Part shown: in pieces, positions 44,996 through 52,540 of the stretch
How the letters are laid out: each line of letters starts with the position of its first letter
Position numbering within the stretch: position 1 is the first letter of the stretch
Source: Acidimicrobiia bacterium
GTDB taxonomy: Bacteria > Actinomycetota > Acidimicrobiia > Acidimicrobiales > Bin134
Assembly (NCBI GenBank): GCA_022819825.1
Contig: JAJEGM010000013.1
Coordinates: 1-64,000, forward strand
Length of the DNA: 64,000 nt
Reading direction: 5' to 3'
Notes under the pieces: generated by a model
The model's database searches: none
What the model saw: only the letters and a program-made list of their open reading frames with translations
What the model was told of the DNA's origin: nothing
Made by a program: the position numbers and the translations under genes

Positions 44996-45826
44996 TCAGT
45001 CGTCCAGGTCCTTCATGTACTCTAAGACCTCTTCCGCGGTTGCCCCTTCTGGTATGCCTTTGACGAATTGGCCTACTTGCAAGATCTTCATGTAGTCGAG
45101 CACCTGGTCGGCGGTGGGGTTGAGCATCTCGCCCTGGAGCAGTCCGTCGGCCAAGAACACGGTGCGGTCGGCAAAGGATGCCGCTTTGGCGTCGTGGGTG
45201 ACCATCACGATTGTCTGCCCCAGATCGTCCACTGCCTCGCGCATGAACTTCAGGACGTCGTTGCCCGACCGGGAGTCGAGGTTGCCGGTGGGTTCGTCGG
45301 CAAAGATGATCTCCGGCTGGCTGGCCAGCGCCCTCGATACCGCCACCCGCTGTTGCTGGCCCCCCGACAGCTCGTTGGGCCGGTGGGAGAGTCGATCGCC
45401 CAGTCCCACGGTGGCGATCACACTGTCGACCCACTCCTGGTCGGGCTCGCGCCGGGCCAGATTCATGGGCAGGGTGATGTTCTCGATGGCGTTCAGGGTG
45501 GGCACCAGGTTGAACGCCTGGAAGATGAACCCCAGCCGATCGCGGCGCAGCATCGTGAGCTCTTTGTCGTTGAGGGTACTCAGGTCGGTGTCGCCGATGA
45601 AGGCCTGGCCCTCAGTGAGATTGTCGAGGGCGGCCATGCAGTGCATGAGGGTGGACTTGCCCGAACCCGACGGGCCCATGATGGCAGTGAATCTGCCCTT
45701 CTCGAAGGTGATGTCCACCCCGTCGAGGGCTCTGACTTCGGTCTCCCCCGACCCGTAGATCTTTACCGCGCCCACCGAACGGGCAGCAGCCATGGTCTCT
45801 GTGGCCAGCGTGGACGCGTCGCTCAT
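44996..45826 (-). CDS. ABC transporter ATP-binding protein (LolD/MacB type)
   Basis: 276 aa. Walker A GPSGSGKSTLMHCMAALD, Q-loop FIFQAFNLVPTL, signature LSGGQQQRVAVSRAL, Walker B IIFADEPTGNLD and switch His MVTHD are all present. Compared with a normal LolD-like ATPase (about 230 aa) it has a C-terminal tail of about 45 residues with two similar units, ADQVLDYMKIL and AEEVLEYMKDL. It powers the two FtsX permeases downstream (55-bp gap). The tail may be a regulatory or partner-binding helix pair. Confidence 0.93.
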   Translation of the reverse strand: MSDASTLATETMAAARSVGAVKIYGSGETEVRALDGVDITFEKGRFTAIMGPSGSGKSTLMHCMAALDNLTEGQAFIGDTDLSTLNDKELTMLRRDRLGFIFQAFNLVPTLNAIENITLPMNLARREPDQEWVDSVIATVGLGDRLSHRPNELSGGQQQRVAVSRALASQPEIIFADEPTGNLDSRSGNDVLKFMREAVDDLGQTIVMVTHDAKAASFADRTVFLADGLLQGEMLNPTADQVLDYMKILQVGQFVKGIPEGATAEEVLEYMKDLDD

Positions 45827-45881
45827 GGGAATAGCACCCTTTCGGCGTTAGCCAGTTTTCTCTTGGCGGAAATAATGGAAA

Positions 45882-46511
45882 CTATGGCTGGGAGACTACA
45901 CGCAGGTAGGGCTTTTGCTCATCCCATCCGTCGGGGAACAGTTCTGCCGCCTCCTCGTTGGAGAGGGCGGGCACAATGATCACGTCGTCGCCGTGCTGCC
46001 AGTTCACCGGGGTGGCCACCTTCTTGGAGGCGGTGAGCTGGAGCGAGTCGATCACCCGCAGCACCTCGTCGAAGTTGCGCCCCGTACTGGCCGGATAGGT
46101 GATGGTGAGCTTGACCGCGTTGTCGGGGCCGATCACGAACACCGAGCGCACCGTCATGGTGTCGCTGGCGTTGGGGTGGATCATGTCGTAGAGGTCGGCC
46201 ACGGTGCGGTCGGCGTCGCCGATCATCGGGAAGTTGGGACGGATGCCCTGAGTGTCCTCGATGTCCTGCGACCAGGCCACATGGTCTTCCACCGAGTCGC
46301 ACGACAGGCCGATCACCTTCACATTTCGGGCTGCGAACTCTTCGGCCAGTTGGGCGGTGTAGCCAAGCTCGGTGGTACACACTGGGGTGAAGTCCTTGGG
46401 ATGGGAGAACAGAACCGCCCAAGAGTCCCCTTTCCACTCGTGGAAGGAGATGGTTCCCTCAGTGGTCTCGGCAGTGAAATCGGGGGCGGCATCCCCAAGT
46501 CGAATAGCCAT
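45882..46511 (-). CDS. 1-Cys peroxiredoxin (Prx6 family)
   Basis: 209 aa. AVLFSHPKDFTPVCTTELGYTAQL contains the peroxidatic Cys in the PVCTTE motif of Prx6; the catalytic Arg lies in ASTGRNFDEVLRVIDSLQL. The C-terminal VNWQHGDDVIIVPALSNEEAAELFPDGW is the Prx6 dimer extension. A second Cys occurs at GLSCDSVEDH. It reduces peroxides in the cytoplasm; the reductant is not evident. It has its own SD (AAGGAG) and a leader of at least 40 nt without a TANNNT start box. Confidence 0.94.
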   Translation of the reverse strand: MAIRLGDAAPDFTAETTEGTISFHEWKGDSWAVLFSHPKDFTPVCTTELGYTAQLAEEFAARNVKVIGLSCDSVEDHVAWSQDIEDTQGIRPNFPMIGDADRTVADLYDMIHPNASDTMTVRSVFVIGPDNAVKLTITYPASTGRNFDEVLRVIDSLQLTASKKVATPVNWQHGDDVIIVPALSNEEAAELFPDGWDEQKPYLRVVSQP

Positions 46512-46616
46512 GTTCAGCTCCTTACTGTGCGGCAGTTGTTGAAAGAAGTCTGCCCACCCTACTCCGCTGAGGCAATACCTGACTAAAGAGGTCTGGATTG
46601 ATGTCGCGGCTTGTCT

Positions 46617-47552
46617 CTACTCCGCGTCTTCGGGGGTGCCGCGCCGGCGTAGAAGGCGGCGGATGCGACCGCCTTCAAGGTCCTCGGTGGTGTCTTCGGG
46701 TACGCCGACCGCAACCTCAAGGGCATCCTCGGGATGGTCTTCCAAGTCGAAGGCGGACCCTGAGTCATCTCGCACCATGATCGGGACCTCGAAATCGGGC
46801 TCGTCTTCTTCTGGCTCGTCGGTTTCGACCAGTGCCGTCTCCAGTGCTGTTCGTATCTCCTCCAGTTCGAATTCGGCGGTGGACATAACCGCTCGCAGGT
46901 TGCTCATGGGCTCTTCGGAGAATTGGCGCAGCCGCTCGATCCACTCGTCCCGATACTGCACGTAGATGAGGTGCTGGCGACGGGCGGTGGCGTAGTCACT
47001 TTTGATCACCGCGAACACCGCCGCCTCCCCGGCCACGTGCATGGCGCTCAGCTCGGCCCTCATGACCGGCGAAGGATGGCTGGCGATGGCCTCCCGCATC
47101 TTCGGGGCCAGTTCTTCATGGCCGGCCAAGAGTTCGTCACGATTGTCCATATCGACCTGGAGGCCCGAGGCATTGATTTCGCCGAGCACTTTCTGGTGAT
47201 TCTCGATCCAGGCCGAGACCGTCTGGTCGTGGTGCCGGTGCCACTCGGCCAGGCCCTCATGGTCGGGCCGAGAGGTGTCCAGAGCGTGGGGCACTTCGAC
47301 CGTGGTGTCACCGACCAGCTCGAGCTTCGGTTTCCCGTTGGAGTCCTCTGATTCGTCCTCGGAATCGGAGAAGTCAAGCTCGCCGTCGAAAGGCACCGGC
47401 CCATCTTCTGAGGCTGCCTGGCTTGCCTCCGGCACCGGGCCCGGGAAGATATCCCACAGGGCCCGTTTCTTGCGGGTAGCCATGGCCACGATGCCGGCCA
47501 GCAGACCGCACCCCAAGATGATGATCGCGGGAATGGCGAGCCCGGCGTTCAC
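46617..47552 (-). CDS. Membrane-anchored acidic protein of unknown function
   Basis: 311 aa from GTG 47552 (MNAGLAIPAIIILGCGLLAGIVAM). The tracked start at 47795 runs through the neighbouring zinc-ribbon gene in another frame. One N-terminal membrane helix is followed by a basic stop-transfer KKRALWD, an acidic linker (DFSDSEDESEDSNG), a helical domain of about 150 residues (HHDQTVSAWIENHQKVLGEIN ... YDVQYRDEW region) and an acidic tail ending RIRRLLRRRGTPEDAE. No enzyme motif. The cytoplasmic helical domain and acidic segments suggest a scaffold or adaptor, which is a guess from composition. Confidence 0.65.
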   Translation of the reverse strand: MNAGLAIPAIIILGCGLLAGIVAMATRKKRALWDIFPGPVPEASQAASEDGPVPFDGELDFSDSEDESEDSNGKPKLELVGDTTVEVPHALDTSRPDHEGLAEWHRHHDQTVSAWIENHQKVLGEINASGLQVDMDNRDELLAGHEELAPKMREAIASHPSPVMRAELSAMHVAGEAAVFAVIKSDYATARRQHLIYVQYRDEWIERLRQFSEEPMSNLRAVMSTAEFELEEIRTALETALVETDEPEEDEPDFEVPIMVRDDSGSAFDLEDHPEDALEVAVGVPEDTTEDLEGGRIRRLLRRRGTPEDAE

Positions 47553-47586
47553 GAGAGGACAATCGCGGGAAGAACAACCCTGACGT

Positions 47587-47784
47587 TCACGACTCGCCGA
47601 CCGTGCTGGCAGCCAGCACGCGGACATTGGCGGTCGGGGCCGGAGTGGTGGCGGTGTGCTGGCGGCACGACCAACAGGTGTCGCGCGCCGTGCCCCACCA
47701 TGTGACATCGCAGCGTGGACACCACATGGTGGCTTTGCGCCGCGCTCTCGGCGCAAATAACCAGGCGCGAGCCGGAACGGCCAT
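47587..47784 (-). CDS. Small zinc-ribbon protein
   Basis: 65 aa from ATG 47784; an internal ATG at 47727 would give 46 aa. MWCPRCDVTWWGTARDTCWSCRQH holds two C-x2-C pairs 13 residues apart, a zinc ribbon, after a short basic N-terminus and before a Thr/Pro/Ala tail. A TANNNT box exactly 7 nt upstream of the ATG supports the long form. It precedes the membrane-anchored protein by 34 bp, so the two may be an expression unit. Function unknown. Confidence 0.55.
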   Translation of the reverse strand: MAVPARAWLFAPRARRKATMWCPRCDVTWWGTARDTCWSCRQHTATTPAPTANVRVLAASTVGES

Positions 47785-47797
47785 ATGGCCCACACTA
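47784..47797 (-). promoter_or_regulatory. Leaderless promoter box of the zinc-ribbon gene
   Basis: Minus-strand TAGTGT (47797-47792) followed by 7 nt and ATG 47784. Confidence 0.45.
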
Positions 47798-47800
47798 GAA

Positions 47801-47868
47801 GCGCGGTTAGCGCAAGTTGTGGATATCCGCCATGAGGGCGCGGTTAGCGCAAGTTGTGGATATCCGCC
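47801..47868. repeat. Two direct copies of a 31-bp repeat
   Basis: 47801-47831 and 47838-47868 are identical over 31 bp (starting GCGCGGTTAGCGC, ending GGATATCCGCC), period 37, separated by ATGAGG. Each copy contains a GCGC-GGTTA-GCGC inverted repeat and the minus-strand 9-mer ATATCCACA, one base off the DnaA box TTATCCACA. The array sits directly after the LysM gene stop (47870). Confidence 0.9.
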
Positions 47869-47869
47869 G

Positions 47870-48415
47870 CTAGGGAGTGGGCTCTTCCTCGTCGGGGGGA
47901 ATGATGAGCTCTTGGCCGACCTGGATCAGTTCTGCCGCGACGATGTTGTTGGCCGCGGTGATCTCATCCAGCGTCTTGCCGTACTGGAGGGCGATCCCCA
48001 GCAGTGTGTCGCCTTGGACAACGATATGGGTGCGCTCACCGGGGCGGACGGTGCCGTCGCTGTTGAGAACGACCGGCGCGTCTTGGGGGATTTCGATCTC
48101 TTGGCCGATGCTCAAGACGTTGGGGTTCTCCAACTCGTTGATCGCGTCGATCTCCTGCCAGGTGATGCCGAACTCGTCGGCGATGCTGCCCAGCGTGTCG
48201 CCCTCTCGAACCACGTATATGAATGCCTCGGGGGTTGAGGTTGGCGTAGGGGTGGGGGGCGGGGTCGGAGCGACGACCTGAGCGGTGGGAGGGGCTAACT
48301 CATCGGGGTCCGCGCCGAGCGGGCGTTCCTCCGAAGTCGTTCCCCCTCCGCCGCCGCAGGCCGCGCCCAACACGGCCAACATCAGCACCATCAACAACAA
48401 TTGGGCCCGGCGCAT
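47870..48415 (-). CDS. LysM-domain lipoprotein
   Basis: 181 aa from ATG 48415, preceded by a perfect AGGAGGT SD; the tracked start at 48457 is upstream of the SD. Signal with lipobox VLGAACGGGG. A Pro/Thr linker (PPTPTPTSTP) leads to two LysM motifs, YVVREGDTLGSIADEFGITWQEIDAINELENPN... and HIVVQGDTLLGIALQYGKTLDEITAANNI. LysM domains bind peptidoglycan or chitin-like glycans, so the protein would bridge membrane and wall. No catalytic domain. Confidence 0.9.
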   Translation of the reverse strand: MRRAQLLLMVLMLAVLGAACGGGGGTTSEERPLGADPDELAPPTAQVVAPTPPPTPTPTSTPEAFIYVVREGDTLGSIADEFGITWQEIDAINELENPNVLSIGQEIEIPQDAPVVLNSDGTVRPGERTHIVVQGDTLLGIALQYGKTLDEITAANNIVAAELIQVGQELIIPPDEEEPTP

Positions 48416-48558
48416 GGCGACACCTCCTCTGAACCAGTGGCCCTCAACAATACGCAACGCGCTCCCAAACCTAAAAAAGAGGGATCACCGTCGTGTACTG
48501 AGAACTGCGAAGGACTGTGGATGACCACCCACTGGACGGGTGCTGACAACATGGAGGA

Positions 48559-49572
48559 GTGTCCACTTTCGGCATCCTGGTAAACCCGAGATCGGGCAGC
48601 GATGTGCGGCGCCTCCTCACCAGTGCAGGCTCGTCCACCATCGAAGAGAAGGTGAGCATTCTGCGCCGCCTCATACACGGTGCGGTGGAAACAGGTGCCG
48701 AGCAGGTGGTGCTGACCCGGGATCCCTTCTCCATCGCCCGTCGGGCAACCGAGAACCTCCAGCTGCCTTTGAAGGTGGAGGTTCTCGACCTGCCCCTGCA
48801 CCACAACGAACGTGATTCGGTGGATGCGGCGCAGGCCATGCGAGACGCGGGGTGCGGCTCGGTGGTCAGCTTGGGCGGCGACGGTACCAATCGGGCGCTG
48901 GCCCTGGGATGGCCCGACGCCCCGCTGATTCCGGTGTCCACCGGCACCAACAACGCCTTTCCAGTCCACATTGAGCCCACCGTGGCCGGTATGGCCGCGG
49001 GGCTCATCGCCACCGGAGCAGTGGACCTCGACGCCCACTCGTCCCGGGCCAAGGTGGTGGCGGTGGGGGTGAACGATGGCGACTCCGGCGCCGAAACCGA
49101 CATGGCCCTCGTCGATGCCATTGCAGTAGATGACCCCTATGTGGGTTCTCTGGAGCTGTTCGACCCGGAAACCATGATGCTTGGCGTACTGACCCGCGCT
49201 GACCCAGCCGCCATCGGCTTCAGCGGCTTGGCGGGCACGGTGTTGCCCTGCACCCCTGACGAGGAACAGGGAGTGGTGCTGGAGTTCATGCCACCGAGCC
49301 AGAATCCGGCTCGGTTAGTGCGGGGCGCGTTGGCACCAGGGTGGTTCGCGTCGGTTGGATTGGCCCGAAGCCGGTATCTGGAACTCGACGTCTCCGTGGA
49401 TGTGGCCGGGCCATGTCTGCTGGCCTTCGACGGAGAGCGCAGCCGCCGCCTGCACTCCGGCCAGACCGCTTCGCTGCGGGTCGTGCGCGGTGGGCCCCGG
49501 GTGATCGATGTGGGCTCGGTGGTGCTCTCCGGTGCTCGAACGGGCAAGTTCGAAATCCGCGTGGGAGACTGA
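48559..49572 (+). CDS. ATP-NAD/AcoX-kinase-like protein
   Basis: 337 aa, GTG start. The N-terminus FGILVNPRSGSDVRRL and the nucleotide motif VVSLGGDGTNRAL belong to the NAD-kinase/diacylglycerol-kinase superfamily; STGTNNAFP (the N-x-F/A loop) follows. The C-terminal half is beta-rich and resembles the COG3199 (AcoX-related) group. A polyphosphate/ATP-dependent NAD kinase role is suggested for relatives but not proven. GGAGGA abuts the GTG directly, which is too close for a normal SD, so initiation may use an upstream signal. It precedes the amidohydrolase by 5 bp and is probably co-transcribed. Confidence 0.75.
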   Translation: MSTFGILVNPRSGSDVRRLLTSAGSSTIEEKVSILRRLIHGAVETGAEQVVLTRDPFSIARRATENLQLPLKVEVLDLPLHHNERDSVDAAQAMRDAGCGSVVSLGGDGTNRALALGWPDAPLIPVSTGTNNAFPVHIEPTVAGMAAGLIATGAVDLDAHSSRAKVVAVGVNDGDSGAETDMALVDAIAVDDPYVGSLELFDPETMMLGVLTRADPAAIGFSGLAGTVLPCTPDEEQGVVLEFMPPSQNPARLVRGALAPGWFASVGLARSRYLELDVSVDVAGPCLLAFDGERSRRLHSGQTASLRVVRGGPRVIDVGSVVLSGARTGKFEIRVGD

Positions 49573-49577
49573 GGCGC

Positions 49578-51245
49578 ATGAGTGCAGACGTTGTAATTCG
49601 CGGGGGAACTGTGGTGGACGGCTCAGGAGAGCCAGGACGGGAGGCCGATGTAGCCATCACCGGGGACCGCATCAGCGAGATCGGTTCGGGGCTGTCGGGC
49701 AAGGTGGAGTTGGATGCCAGCGGCCAGGTGGTGGCCCCCGGCTTCATCGACATCCACACCCATTACGACGCCCAGGTGTTCTGGGATCCGGCGCTCAGCC
49801 CGTCGTGCTACCACGGGGTGACCTCGGTGATCGCCGGCAACTGCGGCTTCTCCATCGCCCCCACCCGGTCCCGCCACCAGGACCTCATCGCCCGCACCCT
49901 CGAGAACGTCGAGGACATGAACGTGGACAGCCTGGCCGAGGGCATCCCCTGGGACTTCGAGACCTTTCCCGAGTACCTGGACTCCATCTCTCGCCGGGGC
50001 ATCGCCCTCAACTTCGGGGCCTACATCGGCCACACCGCTTTGCGGCTGTTCGTAGTGGGCGACGAGGCCTACGAGCGGGCGTCAACCGATGAGGAAGTGG
50101 CCCGCATGGTGGAGGTGGTGGCGGAGGCCATCGACGCCGGGGCGGCCGGGCTGGCCACCAGCTTTGCCATGACCCACCGCGGGGCCGACGGACTGCCCAT
50201 TCCCAGCCGATTCGCCACCCGGGACGAGTTCGAAGCGCTCATTGGCGTGCTCGGCCAGAAGCGCCGAGGCGTGGTTTCGATTGCCCCCGGCGAGCAGGTG
50301 GGCATCGACGACATGTACGCGTTGCAACCCAGGGTGGGCGTGCCGTTCACCTACGGCGCCCTGCTGACCTTCCCCAATGGGAACCACGAGAAGAGCGCGG
50401 CCAAGAACCGGGAGGCATGGGAAAAGGGAATTCAGGTGTGGCCCCAGGTCACTCCTCGCCCGCTCACCTTCCAGATGGTGATGACCGATCCGTTCACCCT
50501 CAACGTGAACCCCGAGTTCGCCGCGCTGATGAGCGAGGACCACGACGCCCGGCTCAAGGCCTACGACGATGAGGACTGGCGCAACCGGACGGCGGAGGCC
50601 TTCAAGCACCAGAAGGCCATGGTTCCCCGGTGGGAGACTTTCCAGATCGCCGAGACGGCTTCTCGCCCGGAACTGGTCGGGCGACGGCTCACCGACGTAG
50701 CCGAAGAGCTGGGAGTGCGCCCCCTCGACGTGCTTCTCGACACCGCGGTTTCCGACGACCTGGCCACTCGGATCAGCTGCATCATCGCCAACGACGACCC
50801 CGAGGGGGTGGCCATGCTGTTGCAGCAGGACGGCTGCACGCTGGGCCTGTCCGACGCCGGCGCCCACGTGGGCCAACTGTGCGATGCACCGCAGGCTACC
50901 GACTTCTTGGGCAATTGGGTGCGTGACCGCGAGCTCATGCCCATGGAGAAGGCGGTTAGGAAGCTCTCCGCAGTGCAGGCCGACTTGTTCAACCTGGTGG
51001 ACCGGGGCTATCTGCGGGAGGGGGCCTATGCCGACGTGGTGGTGTTCGACCCCGACACGGTGGCGCCCGGGCCACTGCGCCGGGTGCGGGACTTCCCCGC
51101 CAACGCCGAGCGGCTCACCGCCGACGCCTCCGTGGGCATCACCCACGTGCTGGTGAACGGCACCCCCATCCGCCGCGATGGCGAGGTTGACGAGAGCGGC
51201 GTAGGCGCCCACCCTGGCGACATCCTGCGCCCCTCCGCCCGCTAG
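49578..51245 (+). CDS. N-acyl-D-amino-acid deacylase family amidohydrolase
   Basis: 555 aa from ATG 49578 (MSADVVIRGGTVVDGSGEPG). Metal-binding signature GFIDIHTHYDAQVFWDP, then HGVTSVIAGNCGFSIAPTR, the pattern of D-aminoacylases, with a C-terminal SDAGAHVGQLCDAPQATDFLGNWVR and the re-entrant beta sandwich end (ADVVVFDPDTV). Family members hydrolyse N-acyl-D-amino acids, dihydropyrimidines or related amides. The substrate here is unknown. Located 5 bp after the NAD-kinase-like gene. Confidence 0.88.
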   Translation: MSADVVIRGGTVVDGSGEPGREADVAITGDRISEIGSGLSGKVELDASGQVVAPGFIDIHTHYDAQVFWDPALSPSCYHGVTSVIAGNCGFSIAPTRSRHQDLIARTLENVEDMNVDSLAEGIPWDFETFPEYLDSISRRGIALNFGAYIGHTALRLFVVGDEAYERASTDEEVARMVEVVAEAIDAGAAGLATSFAMTHRGADGLPIPSRFATRDEFEALIGVLGQKRRGVVSIAPGEQVGIDDMYALQPRVGVPFTYGALLTFPNGNHEKSAAKNREAWEKGIQVWPQVTPRPLTFQMVMTDPFTLNVNPEFAALMSEDHDARLKAYDDEDWRNRTAEAFKHQKAMVPRWETFQIAETASRPELVGRRLTDVAEELGVRPLDVLLDTAVSDDLATRISCIIANDDPEGVAMLLQQDGCTLGLSDAGAHVGQLCDAPQATDFLGNWVRDRELMPMEKAVRKLSAVQADLFNLVDRGYLREGAYADVVVFDPDTVAPGPLRRVRDFPANAERLTADASVGITHVLVNGTPIRRDGEVDESGVGAHPGDILRPSAR

Positions 51246-51372
51246 GCACAACCAGGCGTTTCCGCAGAATTCGCCAAAGTCCTCTGGCGCGCTCCAGGGG
51301 AGTGAGCCTAAGCTGCGGTTGAACGCAAGAGCGACAGCGTGGTCGTTCCCACATGATGACGAGGAGATCGCC

Positions 51373-51792
51373 ATGGGGGAAAACACAGACTGGCGCATTG
51401 AGTTGAACCGGGCCGGAGTTGGCCTGCAAGCGCTCTTGTCCGAGGGCATGCCCGCCGACAATCTCGACGAGTGGGTGCAGCGCCTAGAGGACCAACTAGG
51501 AGAACTCAGCCGGGCGCTTACCGGATTCTGCTCGGACTGCGACCTCGGGCTGTTCGATGACTGCATCGAGCTGGCCCCTCGGCTGGTGCCCCAAGTGAAG
51601 AAGATCCGCACCGAGCAGGTTCAGCTCCAGGCCTCGGTGCAGGAGCAAATCCACCGACTGCACACCCAAAAGCCCGACTCAACATTGGAACGGTCGATGG
51701 CCGACATCGTCCACCGGGTGGACCAGCTCAACCACCACGCGGTCGACGTGGTGTACAGCGCCTACGACACCGACCTCGGCGGTCCCGGCTGA
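51373..51792 (+). CDS. Coiled-coil-rich protein of unknown function
   Basis: 139 aa from ATG 51373, which has an SD GAGGAG 6 nt upstream; the tracked ORF from 51319 lacks one. Predicted mostly helical, with heptad-like runs (WVQRLEDQLGELSRAL, VQLQASVQEQIHRLH, DIVHRVDQLNHHAVDVV) and a CSDCDLGLFDDCIEL stretch with three Cys. No known domain recognised. It is followed by a clear intrinsic terminator that also serves as an 18-bp duplicate of the upp 3' end. A TAAGCT (51309-51314) box may be its promoter. Confidence 0.6.
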   Translation: MGENTDWRIELNRAGVGLQALLSEGMPADNLDEWVQRLEDQLGELSRALTGFCSDCDLGLFDDCIELAPRLVPQVKKIRTEQVQLQASVQEQIHRLHTQKPDSTLERSMADIVHRVDQLNHHAVDVVYSAYDTDLGGPG

Positions 51793-51806
51793 TCCTTCCC
51801 TCGGCG

Positions 51807-51840
51807 GGACAGTTCAGAGCTCTCCGAACTGTTCTTTTTC
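51807..51840 (+). terminator. Intrinsic terminator after the coiled-coil gene
   Basis: GGACAGTTC (51807-51815) and GAACTGTTC (51826-51834) form a 9-bp stem with one G.U and a 10-nt loop AGAGCTCTCC, followed by TTTTTC. The 18-bp stretch 51814-51831 recurs at 51852-51869 in the end of upp. Confidence 0.8.
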
Positions 51841-51869
51841 CGCGCGATGTATCAGAGCTCTCCGAACTG
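51814..51869. repeat. 18-bp direct repeat shared by a terminator and the upp 3' end
   Basis: TCAGAGCTCTCCGAACTG occurs at 51814-51831 and 51852-51869, period 38. In the second copy it encodes the upp C-terminus (QFGEL-stop) on the minus strand; in the first it forms the terminator stem and loop. Confidence 0.9.
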
Positions 51870-52475
51870 CCGGTCGCCCGCGTCTCCCAAGCCGGGCACG
51901 ATGTAGGCCCGATCGTTGAGCCCCTCGTCGACTGACGCGGTGAACAGGCGAACGCCGGGAGCGGCGGCTTCTAGTGCCTTCACCCCCTCAGGGGCGGCCA
52001 GCACGCACACTGCGGTGATCTGTCCGGCGCCGGCGGCGGCCATCCGCCCGCACACGTAGGCCAGCGACCCTCCGGTGGCCAGCATCGGCTCCAATACCAG
52101 CACGGCCTGACCGCGGAGATCGTCGGGCACGGTGTTGAGATAGGGCTCGGGCTGGAACGTCTCCTCGTTGCGGCGCACGCCCAGAAAGCCCACGGCCGCC
52201 TCCGGTAACAGCTTGCGAGCGGCTTCGAGCATCCCCAGCCCGGCTCGCAGCACCGGCACTAGCAGTGGGGGGTCGTCGATTCGGACTCCAGATGTCGGTG
52301 CCAGCGGCGTGTTGACGCTGACCACGGCGGCAGGAAGATCCCGCAGGGCTTCGTAGACCAACAGTCCGCTCAGTTCATCTAGGGCCCGTCGGAACTCCGG
52401 TGAAGGGGTGTCGGCCCCGCGTAGGGCGGTCAGGCGGGTCTGTACCAGCGGGTGATCGACAACCGAAACCTCCAT
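51852..52475 (-). CDS. upp: Uracil phosphoribosyltransferase
   Basis: 207 aa, normal length. The PRPP-binding motif is [16 protein letters not shown], and [32 protein letters not shown] and the C-terminal [23 protein letters not shown] are family hallmarks. It salvages uracil to UMP with PRPP. The C-terminus is encoded by an 18-bp segment duplicated in the adjacent terminator. A leaderless box precedes the ATG. It faces deoC divergently. Confidence 0.96.
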   Translation of the reverse strand: MEVSVVDHPLVQTRLTALRGADTPSPEFRRALDELSGLLVYEALRDLPAAVVSVNTPLAPTSGVRIDDPPLLVPVLRAGLGMLEAARKLLPEAAVGFLGVRRNEETFQPEPYLNTVPDDLRGQAVLVLEPMLATGGSLAYVCGRMAAAGAGQITAVCVLAAPEGVKALEAAAPGVRLFTASVDEGLNDRAYIVPGLGDAGDRQFGEL

Positions 52476-52487
52476 AGCCTCACCTTA
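52475..52487 (-). promoter_or_regulatory. Leaderless promoter box of upp
   Basis: Minus-strand TAAGGT (52487-52482) followed by GAGGCT and the ATG at 52475. Confidence 0.5.
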
Positions 52488-52519
52488 GGCATTGATCACG
52501 GGTGACTGGTTGTCGAACT

Positions 52520-52540
52520 CCCGCCCTATCCTTGGGCGGG
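52520..52540 (+). promoter_or_regulatory. Leaderless promoter box and hairpin at the deoC start
   Basis: TATCCT (52527-52532) is 7 nt before GTG 52540. It sits in the loop of a perfect 7-bp inverted repeat CCCGCCC/GGGCGGG (52520-52526 and 52534-52540) whose 3' arm ends with the first base of the start codon. It could be an operator. Confidence 0.4.

Noticed and set aside
47801-47868. Replication origin
   Set aside because: Only two near-DnaA boxes, no AT-rich region, no dnaA/dnaN/parAB nearby.
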